Assembly: GCA_033239525.1 (NCBI GenBank)
Contig: BSYO01000010.1
Span: forward strand, 10,753,379-10,817,378
Length of the DNA: 64,000 bases
Source of the DNA: Nepenthes gracilis
Lineage: Eukaryota; Streptophyta; Magnoliopsida; Caryophyllales; Nepenthaceae
Reading direction: 5' to 3'
A model generated the notes under the pieces. It saw only the letters and a list, made by a program, of their open reading frames with translations. It ran no database searches and was not told the origin of the DNA. The stretch's first letter is position 1, and the number at the start of each line of letters is the position of its first letter. The position numbers were made by a program, and so were the translations under genes. Below are positions 13,101 to 25,100 of this stretch, piece by piece.

Positions 13101-16100
13101 TAATAAAGAATGACCACTCTTTTCAGTTCTTCACAAAGTCTAGATTTCCTCCACTTATTTTAAATTCCTTTTGAAGAATCAAATAAATCTAATCACTTTC
13201 CTGATTGAAACAAAAATAGATTTTTACCATCTAAGCATCCAGAAAAGCTTTTGATGTCGAAAGAAGACACAGAATGCCACTAAATATTAGATGACACCAG
13301 GATGGAGCCCAACAATAGGAATTTCAAGTGCCTCAATTACTTCTATAAACTCTCAGCAAAAGGTGTACGAAGCCCATCCATCAAATAAGCATCATAAACA
13401 GCAACAAAGCCATATCTCGGAGAACAAGTGCTCTCATCTGAAGAAGGAATAATGAATGGAATAGCAGTTCGAATGTTAAACAGCTCATAAATATTATAAA
13501 TATTAGACAATGATAAACATGAAGTGATATCGGCAACATTCTTAAGGGAGCTTCGTAGAGCCACAGATGATAGAAAACAAGGGAATCAAAAGGCTTCAAA
13601 GATTAAGAGTATAAAGAATATTGTTTCAAGAAGTGTAGAAACAAGAAGAATATATGACTCGAATTTAAATAGAAGAAAGGGAGACATCAGAATTTGAAAA
13701 GATGAATAAGTTTGGAAACAATGTATTTTAAATAAAAATACCGATCCAAATGATGCAAGAATCTTCTAAAACCTTTCAAATGAAGACACATCTCCCACTC
13801 TGTTTAAACCAAAAACGTTATGTAATGATAATTGATGCAGAAAGAATTAGAAATGGTCCATTGTGTATCTTGAGGGAGAAAACAATTAGATACCGCATTA
13901 AATGAACTATCAATGAGTCACCTCAAACACAAGAGTCATCATGACGATAACTTCATCTAACCTATCATTTGACCGGTTGTAGAATTGCAACGACATAAAA
14001 ATCCAACCAATTTCAAGAGACAAATTGGAAAGACTCTTATATTTTAAGCTTCAATTTATTTAATTGAAAGTCCCGATTTGACAAAAGGTCGAGTTGTCAA
14101 ATTTTTGTCGGATTATCACTCAACAAATTCTGAAGCCTCAAGACCAAGAATGGAAATTTTTTCCATTCAAATTTATATATTAATTCTAACTTTGGGAAAC
14201 TTACAATCCCATGCGAATAAACACACATCCAAATACGAAAGGAACAGATTAACAATTATAGTCTGAATATGAAAATAGAAAATATTTATTTTTATTCATT
14301 CTTGAAAACATTCATGTACAAGATATATTTCTATATAAAAACATTAAACTGATCAACTTGAGGGAAATGAAAAAGATATCAAATGTGAATCTTATCAGCA
14401 ACAGAAGTAGGAGGTTCAACATTTCCACAACGGATGCATCCTCCTAACACATATGCAGTCCCATAAAAGAGAAACATATGAGCTAAGATGCACCCGGTGG
14501 CATAAGGTCTTAGAAGCAATTACCTAAGCAGAAAATCAGTCATGTTGACAATGTTGTGTAAAAGAGGAAAGCCAAAACAGCTTCCCCCTTAAAAGAGAGT
14601 AACCAAAATAAACTTTGTTGATGTCACCCAAAGAAATGCCAATGCATCAAGATACTACCAAACACTGAATGATTTAAAAGATCTAGCTAACTCCATATGA
14701 TATTAAAGTTTGAAAATCAGATAAAGATGGAATGAAAGTAGCTCATTTTATAGCAAAAAATAAGTCAAGAAACAAAGTATTTTGAAGTAAAAGCATGCAG
14801 TAAATAGTCAAGGACTCTCTACCAAACTACAAGAAAACAGATTCTAATTGACATGACTAGTCCATAATAAATAATCACTGGTTCTGATTCCATTGGGAAG
14901 AAGCGTTCGAATAATATACAAGATGAACTAATCTGATCTTTCTCAGAACATACTCGAGCTCAAAATCAACCTTCGAGCATGAGGACTAGTGTTGGTATAG
15001 TCTAAATAGTGCTAACACAATTGATTAAGATAAAAAGCCCATAAATAGTAAGCCCAAAAAGAAGAGATAATCAACCGACCCATTAGACCTAAGTCCAAAG
15101 AACAAAATCCCACCTTAACTAAAAGGAATCAAAATTAGAAGAATAATCAAGTGGCCAAGTGGCTAAAAAGATAAGAAAAAGATGGGATTGAAGATCCGAA
15201 TAGCTAGATATTAGAATGATAAATTGAACAATTACTCTGATTGGCAGGTTAATCACATTGAGTAAATAAAAAAACCAAGAGTTAACTTAGCCGGACGCTT
15301 AAGTCAAGCAAGCAGTTAATATACCTTACAATTAACCTAAGCGATGATTTCCAAATTAAGGCCAATCACTCGGCATAATCATTGGATGAACTGCTTCTAG
15401 AAAACCTCCCACTCAGAGCTTGCATAAAGACGATTAAACTATTCGGTTCCCAATGGATATATGTAACGGAACGAATTTTTTTTTTTTTTTGAATTCCGCC
15501 AGCAACCTCTCAGAACTGTCACCAAGGTTTCGATGTTCTGGCCCGGGCCGATCGTGCCTCCCAATCAAAGGATCACAGATACCATCTAGGACCCTTACAT
15601 GATATCCATAAAATATGTAATGGAAGCCAATCTAATAACCTACCAAAACATTTACATTCATATCCATAAAACTCATTTATGCATACATAGTCATAAAAGT
15701 CCAATTATAAAAATTCATATATTTCAACCGGATCATTACAATAAAGTTGCTTCTTCCGGATAACTCCAAAATATGCTTCCGAGTCCTTAGAGTCATCCTA
15801 ACGAAGCTCTACTCACTCCATCTCGTCAGGCACGACTCTATAGTTTCATTTGGAGGGGGGAAAACAGAAAATAGTGAGCCGAAACTCAACAAGGCACATG
15901 CAGACTTTCCGTAAAGCTTTGTGCTTGTAAGGCGGATACAGATACAAATGCAATATGAACATTATAAAATAACAGTTGAGCAAATCATAGCAGATACATA
16001 ATGCAAAGAAAAAACGAAGGCCGAAGCAGTCAAAATTTTGGAGATCGGGACAGAAAACAGAGTCGATCTTTATAAAATTTCTCTTCTTTTTATTTTTATC

Positions 16101-19100
16101 GGTAAGGGACATCGCTAGCGGAGGGGGCAATAATCAATGATAAATTGTCACATCTCCTCACAATCACGACAATAACTCTTTGTACAAAGCCCCGAGGACG
16201 GCTATCACTTCCTCCTTATACAAAACCCCGAGGACGGCTCCGTTTCGTTATCCTCGATTACTACCATAATATTCTAAGACATGTCGGAGAATTTTCTCCC
16301 CAGTGCTAAAGTCCGATATTATTTATCTTGTCATAAGGCCGGTTCACTTTTTCTTTAGTTCACATTCCGAACGGGCACAAAACTTTAGGTCGTCATATTA
16401 CAAAGCCAATTTCAAATTCATTTTTCTTATTCCGGTTAAGTATAAAGACTTTCAGTTGATATGAAGTCATTTCAAATCCATAAATCTCATTCTGGTCAAT
16501 AATTATAACGTTATGACTCAAAGCCGGTTTACTTCTCCATTTTTATACAATTCAAGTTTAAACATAAATTGGGCAGAAAATGAAAAGCAGAAGGCATAAA
16601 TTAACAATAAAATCAAAATCGTATTTCCAGTCCAATCGTACAGCAAGCAAGACGTCAGGGATTCAGCTTATCAAACAGTAATTAAAACGGCAAGTCTGAT
16701 ATACTATGTGCTGAAACATTTAAATCTAAAGAGAACACTTGCAATTTTCTTAAAGCTGGAAACTTGAAAAAGAAGTAAAATCCGAGTTTAAAAAGGAAAA
16801 GTACACTTGCATTAAAACATTATTACAATTTAAGCTTGAAAACGGGGGTACACTTGCCTGACTGTTGACCGTCCACTCCGACTAACTTGAAACTTTTTCT
16901 CCTTCTTTACTCCTTACCCTCCTTCCTCGCTAGGAATTCTACACTCGTCCCTCAGCTGGAGCTCAGTATATAAAGAGGGATTAGGCGGAGTAAGTGAAGT
17001 GGGTTACCTACTTGGTACTTTCATCTAGAAGGTCAACGGGGTAATTCACTTGCTTTGATTAAATTCGGATCTAGTTGGGATCTAACCATCTAAACAACAA
17101 AGTTGGCCCTTATCTTTAGCTTGCCTTTAATTTATTCTGGTCAAAACTTCTGAATTCAGTGTCAATTCTAGCTGGTCAATATTTTCTTCAAGGTCGACCA
17201 ACCTTTCTATTTGTCAACTTTTTCGGTCAACGCTTCTTACTCTAATCCGGCCCAACTTTTACTTAAAGCAGGCTAACGTTTCTTTTCTCATATTCAAGAT
17301 CGGTCAACATTTTTAAAAACCGGTCAACTCTTAGGTTAACCTTCCGGTCAACATCTTGACGCCAATCAATATCATGACACTAATCAACATCTTAACGTTG
17401 GTCAATATTTTGACGACGGTTAATATCACGACACCGGTCAATATTTTGATTAGTTTCGGTCTTCCAGTGATGTTAGGCCACTCCGGTTCAAGTCAAACTC
17501 AAAATACTCTGGTTTTTAAGTAGTAATATTTTACTTTAATTTTTAACTTCTTTGATTTCAGGATCTCACAATTCTCCCCTACTTAAGAAATTTCATCCCT
17601 AAAATTTAAATGAAATTACATACCTTAATCAAATAAGTGGGAATACTTGCTCAAAATTTCTTCTTCTCGCTCCCAGGTAGCTTCCTCAAGTGAGTGATTT
17701 CTCCAGAGCACCTTCACCAGAGGAACCGTCCTTGTACGCAGCCTTTGCTCTTTCCGATCGAGAATTTGTAGTGGCTCCTCGACGTAGGATAAATCCTTAT
17801 TGATCTCCAAGGATTCGAACTCAATTATGTGTGTAGGATCATAAATATACTTCCGGAGCATGGATACATGGAACACGTCATGTATTTTTATTAGACTTGG
17901 CGATAGAGCTAGTCTGTAAGCTACCTCTCCGATCTTTTTTAAAATATCGAAAGGACCAATAAATTGTGACTTGAGTTTACCCTTCATTCCAAACTGCAAG
18001 GTTCCCTTTGATGGCGAGACCTTCAGAAAAACAAAATCTCCTATCTCAAAACTTAATTCTGTCCTCCTTAGGTCCGCATAACTTTTCTATCTACTTTGAG
18101 CGATCCTCAAATTACTGTGGATCAATTTAATTTTCTCAACTGTTTCCTTTACGATTTCTGGACCAAAAATCCTTCTATCTCCGGTTTCTTTCCAGTGAAT
18201 CGGCGACCTGCATTTCCTTCCATATAGAGCTTCAAAAGGCGTCATGTCAATACTAGCCTGATAACTGTTATTATAAACAAATTCTGCCAGTGCCAGGTAA
18301 ATATCCCAAGTGCCTTTCATTTCTAATACAGAAGCCCTCAACATATCCTCAAAAATCTGAATAGTTCGCTCGGACTGGCCATCCGTCTGAGGGTGATAAG
18401 CAGTACTAAATTTCATTTCAGTCCCCAATTCTTTATGCAAACTTTTCCAAAACCTGGAGACAAAACGGGGATCCCTATTAGATACAATGGAGGCAGGAAT
18501 CCCATGCAGTCTCACGATCTCGTTCACATATAGCTGAGCCAGCTTATCATGTGAATAGGTCGTCCTGATTACCAAGAAGTGGGCTAACTTTATCAACCAG
18601 TCAACTATAACCCAAACAGCATCGTGATTTCTAAGAGTCCTAGCCAGACCCGATACAAAGTCCATAGCAATATCTTCCCATTTCTAGCTCGGGATCGGCA
18701 TTGGCTGTAACAACCCGAAAAGTTTTCTCCTTTTCACCTTCAATTGCTGACATACGAGGCATTTTTTCACATAGGCCATGACGTCCCTCTTCATATTCCT
18801 CCACCAGAAAGTTTTCTTCACGTCTTGATACATTTTATTTGTTCCGGGATGGATGGTATATCTAGACCGATGGGCTTCTTTTAGAATCTTTTCTTTTAAC
18901 TCTTTATTATCTGGCATACATAACCGGTCTCTAAAACTCAATAACCCGTCCGTTCGGATGTTGAACTCAACTAGGGACTCATTACTCAAGTCACTTGCAA
19001 TTTCTACAAGGAACGGATCATTAACTTGCTTTTCCCTAACTTCACTAACAATCTCAGGTTAGATTTGAAGATAAGACGAGTATCCGATTGCCCTTAGTAT

Positions 19101-22100
19101 ATCGCCGGACATCACATTACTTCAGATAGTCTAATAATTCCATTTTCTTGATTTGCAATCGAGCCACAACTCCTAACCGTCGACTTAATGCATCCACAAC
19201 CACATTAACCTTTCCAGGCTTATACTGTATCTCACAGTCGTAATCCTTTAAGAAATCAAATCACCTCCTTTGCCTCATGTTAAGCTCCTTTTGGGAAAAA
19301 AAATACTTCGGGCTTTTGTAATCAGAATACAAAAGAAATTTTTCACCATACAGGTAATGTCTCCAAATTTTTAAGGCAAACACTACAGCAGCTAGCTCTA
19401 GATCATGGGTAGGGTAATTCTTTTCATGCACCTTCAGTTGTCTAGACCCGTATGCTACCACCCTACCATGCTGCATCAATACACACCCCAAGCCCGCCTT
19501 AGAAGCGTCACAGTACACCTCATAGCTTCCTGACCCTTTTGGAATCACCAATACTGGAACAATAGTCAGGCGATCCTTTAATTCCCGAAAACTCTAATCA
19601 CACTCCTCAGTCCATTCAAATTTGACTTCATTCTTCAGGATTCGAGTCAGGGGCATAGCAATCTGTGAAAAGTTTTTCACAAATCACCGGTAGTAGCCTG
19701 TCATGCCTAGAAAGCTTCTAACCTCGGTTACAGAAATCGGCCTACCCCAATTAGTAACACCCTCTATTTTCTTTGGATCCACAGAAATACCACCATTGGA
19801 AATTATATGTCCCAAGAACATCACCTTCTCCAACCAGCCAGAATTCACATTTTCCCAACTTAGCATATAACGTTTTCTCACGAAGCACTTAAAGTACTAT
19901 CCTTAGATTAGTTTCATACTCCTCATAGTTCTTTGAATAGATTAGAATATCGTCAATAAAAACCACCAAAAATTTATCCAGATATTGCCTGAACACACTA
20001 TTCATCAAATCCATAAAGGCAGCAGGGGCGTTCATAAGCCCAAAGGGCATAATAAGAAACTCATAATGGTCGTATCTCGTCCGAAAAGCAGTTTTGGCCA
20101 CATCCTCTAGCTTAATCATCAACTGATGATAACCGGACCTTAGATTAATCTTTGAGAACACCCAAGATCCTTACATTTGATCAAACAAATCATCAATACG
20201 TGGCGAGGGATATTTGTTTTTTATCGTGATTTTGTTTAATTCAAGATAATCAACACAAAGTCGTAACGACCCATCTTTCTTCCTTACAAATAACACCGGT
20301 GCTCCCCAAGGAGACATGCTCGGCCTGATAAAACCCTTGTCTAATAGTTCCTGTAATTGTAATCTTAGCTCCTTTAACTCAGCAGGGGCCATTCTATAAG
20401 GGGCCTTAGAAACTGGACTGACACCGGGAACAATAGAGATTTCGAACTCAATCTCCCAATGCGGAGGCAATCCAAGTAATTTCTCAGGAAATACATCCTC
20501 AAAATCGCGGACGACTAGGATGTCTTTAGCGGGCACCTTATGACTCCTAGTGGTGCAGGCATACGCCAAGTAAGCTTTACATCCGCTTCTCACCAAATGT
20601 TTGGCATGTAAGACCGAGATCAACACAGGCATCTCCTTCTTCCTAATGCCTTGGAAGAAAAAGGTTTCCATCCCAGAGATATTAAAATAAACCCTCTTCA
20701 TAAAGCAATTAATGGTAGCATGATTTTTAACTAGCTAATCCATCCCCAGAATCACGTCAAAACCTCCCATGTTTAATAACACCAAATCCACAATTAAACA
20801 TTGCCCATTTACTTCCATTACGCATCCAAGATATACAACATTAGTAATTATAGGGAATCCAATAGAGGTACACACAGACAATTCATATTCCAATATGTGA
20901 GGGTGGTGACAATAAGGCACGCAAATCGTGGAGAAACAAAAGAGTGGGTAGATCCTGAATCAAATAAGATAAATGCAGAAACTCCACAGACAGAAAAAGC
21001 ACCTTCCACGACATTTGGCGATGCCTCCAGTTCCTGAATAGTTACTACGAAAGCCTTAGCCGGAACGGTAGGCTTTCTCCCCTCTAGGTTCGGGCAATCC
21101 TTGATTTGACTCCCCAAGCTCCTATAATCCAACTGCACGCGGCATCCTTTCCACAGTCGTGCGTGACCCGACATCCTTGAATTAGTCATTTGAAACAAGC
21201 AACACCCTTCCTTTAATCCTTATCTTCTTGGGCGATCCAAAAGATCCCCCAAAGAGATCCGCCACTAACGCCTACCCTAGTCCCTTTTGCGTAAAATTTC
21301 TCTATCTCCACTTCTTTTTCGTAAATGATCGCCTGGCCGCGGCATAAGTCTCAAGCTTTAATGTGGACGCTTATTTCCCGATATCATCCGGCAGTCATCT
21401 TCTTCACCTTTATTAATTGCCTTCTACATAATAATAGAATCGAGAAGCTCGGTGAATTTAGCATCTTTCCCTTTATCATATACCCGATTGCCTTAATCTC
21501 ATGAATTCCATCTCCATTTGATCCCAGACCGGATGGAAAGTATTTTTCTAGAAAATCCCGAACATATCCTAAGTGATTATCTCGACTCCGCCTCTTCCTC
21601 ATGCCCCACCAACCGTCCGCTTCCTCTCCAACTTATAAAAGGTGACCTTCTCTATTTCTTCATCCTCTTTAGCCATATCGGCTTCCATCGGATCGGTTTC
21701 CCTAAAAAGTCCAATATATCGGCCAATCATACGTGGTTGGGAGCTCAAGTTGGCTTTAATATGCCCGTGACACTCCACTATTTCGATATCATCCAATCCA
21801 CCACATAAAGCCTCCTTCTAAATTTCTTAATGGTCTTTATGGACATAAAAATTTCTTTTCTTCTTTCAAACCTCGAGATGCATACTAGAAATTATTAATT
21901 TCATTTACATAATCACGAAAACATAATATTCATAGGTTCATAACAAATGATATTCGAGAACTATATTACATGTATCCTCAAAACATCAAAAGACATTTAA
22001 AATCTCTTCAATCAATCTGCTCCCCACTAAGCCACTTAGCTACACCATAAAGATTCTACTCAACTTCGTCTTCCACCTTTCGTCTCATAACAAGAATTCC

Positions 22101-25100
22101 ATCTCCATTTCACATCCAGAGAACATATCATATACATATAAGGAATATAATTTAGTATACGAAAATCATCATGTCTTTTATTTTTTCTTAGTCTTTTTCT
22201 TCTTGAAAAACTTCCTTGAAATTCTTATCATCTTTAGGGGCCAGGTGATTATCTCGAGGACGGACCAGTTGTGTGTAACCACACAACCTAAAGCCATATC
22301 CCCTCATTATGCTCCCGCACTAATGCCTTTAACCTCAATCCATAGTTCTTATGCCACCAAAAAGTCCCCTCCCGTGGCCCGCAATCCTCGCACTCCAATC
22401 CTTATTCATCTTTACGGCGGTTCATAGTTCTTGTTCTTTAATGACCATTCATCATAATTCAAAAGTCATAGAGTTCCACTTGTTGTTCATATTACACGCA
22501 TTTTCCATGTTCATATTTACATCCTTCTTTTTCATACGAGATAGGAGTTCGTGAGCGGAGTTCTTTTGTCATCGATCGGGTTCTTTTACATAAAAAGTTC
22601 CAAAATCCGGAGTTCGTTTCGGCGGAGCTCTTGGATCATGAGTTGTTATCAAATCATAAAAAGTCTAAGTTTTCTTTTTCTATAATTGGCGGAGTTCTTT
22701 TTCAAAGCGGGCAGTTCTTTTCATAACCGAACAGAGTTTTTTCATCAAAAGTCCGAGTGCTTTTCGGCTCAACAATCAGTGCTTTTCTCGTTCAAAATCC
22801 GAGCTTTTCTTTTTAAAAATCCAGTGCTATTCTCTTCAAAAATCTAGAGTGCTTTTCTTTTTAAAAATCCGAGTTCATTTTCTTTCAATTTCGAACCTCT
22901 AAAATTTTTTCTTTCAAAAATAAATCTATGACTTTTCTTAAAATCTGGAGTGCCAAAACCTGTCTTTTCTTTAAAATCCAGTGCTAAAAACCGGGTGTCT
23001 TTTTATTAAAATCCGAGTGGCCATTCCTTCTTAAAATCTTCCAAATAGCTTTTCATTAAAATCAAAAACAGTGTCTTTTTAAAGACGGAGTGCTTATAAT
23101 TCTTTTTCTTCAAAACGGAGAAAAGAAAAGTATCTTAAAAGACCGGAGTTCTTTTTCAAATCCAAAGATCATCAAAATTGAATTCATAAAGGACTAGTAC
23201 ATTTTTATCAAAGTCCAAGTTCTTTTTCTTAAACTGTCTTTCTTTTTTATAAAAGGACTGTTTTCATTTCAAAAGAGACGGAGTGCTTATTTCCTAAAAT
23301 GCCGTTAGCTCTAAATCAAGTCATTTTACTTCTCTTTTGTGATAAATCCGAGTTATTTTTAAAGATAGATATTAATAATAAAATTTCTTGTTCTATCTTA
23401 AGGTCAAAGTTCTTTTTCCGTAAACATATTTTCAACGTTTAGCAAAACAACCATAATATCATGAATATCATACATTTCGAATAATAATCTAAAGCGAGAA
23501 AAGCATACTTCATCTCGAATATAATTTCAACAACATGCATAAACGTGAGCTTTAAAAATAGGAATCTTGATTCCTTTTCTTTGCCTTGAAGCACCTCTTG
23601 GGTGCATTTTTATGATGTTTTTAGTCCTTATTTATAGCCCGAGGTTTTGGTGGCCGTCATCTATGGCTCTTCATTTTCCAAAGGGTGATATTTATAATTT
23701 TTATATTTTCAAAAAGTTTCGGAATTAGCAGATTATTTATAGCCGTGCATTCCCAAAGCTCTGAGTCATTAATTTTTCCTTGACCGGTTGAGTCTTTCTA
23801 TAATTACTCCCGCTCCTTTATCAACATTAATTTCTGCTTTCCTCTCCCAAAATCTTATTTCGGCCTCACTTTACACAATTCTACTTCGGCCTTACATGGC
23901 TGTAGTTAATTTTTATCACGGAAATCCGGACTTCTTTTCATTCCGGAAATCCGGAGTAGATTTTCATCAATTAAATCAGGACTGGATTTTTATTAAGGAA
24001 ATCCGGACTGGATTTTCATTAAGGAATTCCGGAGTGGATTTAAGGACTATTAACCCTGACTTCTTTTATCAAGAAACATTAGAACTTCTTTTTATCAAGT
24101 AAGGCCGAACTTGATTTCATCTTCACGCCAAGTTATTTTCTTATTACTTTTTCCGGTCAACTGGCGTTGACCGGATTCAATGACCGGAATTTTCTATGCT
24201 TTAAATCTGGGTCGTTACAGTCATTCTTTCCAATAAATCTATATAGGCGGCCTCCCGATCATGGGGTGTATTATGGCCATTCCTTCTTCCTCTTCCACTA
24301 GCCATCCTAAAATCAAAACAGGCACGATATTATAATCCCAGGAAAAGAAAATATCCATCAGCTCATCAAAATTGAACCTAGGCTCGGTTCTAAACTTCTT
24401 TAGGACTCTAGTCGCCTAAGTTACCCTGGCCTACTTCTTATGAAAATTCGGTATGAAGATTTAAACCTATACTTCCGCATTTTCAATCTATCAATTCCTA
24501 AAGCATCTCATCTCTCTAATACCAATTGTGACAGAACGGATTTTTTTTTTTGCATTCTCACAAAGGTGTTTTGGTCAAAGCCTCCCAATCAAAAGGTCAA
24601 CGGGGTAGTTCACTTGCTCTGATTAGATTCGGATTTAGTTGGAATCTAACCGTCTAAACAACAAAGTTAGCCCTTCTCTTTAGTTTTCCCTTAATTTATT
24701 CTGGTCAAAACTTCTAAATTCAGTAGTCAATTCTAGCTGGTCAACGTTTTCTTCAAGGTCGGCCAGTCTTTCTATTGGTCAACTTTTTCGGTCAACGCTT
24801 CTTAATCATGACCAACGTTTCTTTTCTCGTATTCAAGGTCAGTCAACATTTCTAAAAACCAGTCAACCCTTAGGTCAACCTTCTGGTCAACATCTTGACA
24901 CCAATCAATATCATGACACCGGTCAACATCTTGACGTTGGTCAATATTTTGACGCCGGTTAATATTATGACACCGGTCAACATTTTGATTAGTTCCGGTC
25001 ATCCAGTGGTGTAAGGCCACTCCGGTTTAAGTCGAACTCAAAATACTCCGATTTTTAAGTGGCAATATTTTACTTTGATTTTTAACTTCTTTGATTTCGG

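Larger units (their letters stand above)
9800..15461 (+). mobile_element. 5'-truncated Tat-lineage Ty3/gypsy element (Tat-1), main part
   Basis: The element keeps the end of pol (to 10851, + strand), a spacer, an antisense extra-ORF region (about 11760-13600, - strand), a polypurine tract GAGGACTAG and the start of its 3' LTR (TGTTGGTATAG, 14990). The LTR is cut at 15461 by a chromovirus and resumes at 25115. The 5' LTR, gag, protease, RT and RNase H are missing. Pol followed by an ORF on the opposite strand before the 3' LTR is the known layout of Tat relatives such as Grande and RIRE2. The left boundary is approximate. Confidence 0.8.

Noticed and set aside
18853..19062. Plus-strand ORF in Chromo-1
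   Set aside because: It is opposite to the integrase zinc-binding domain on the minus strand.
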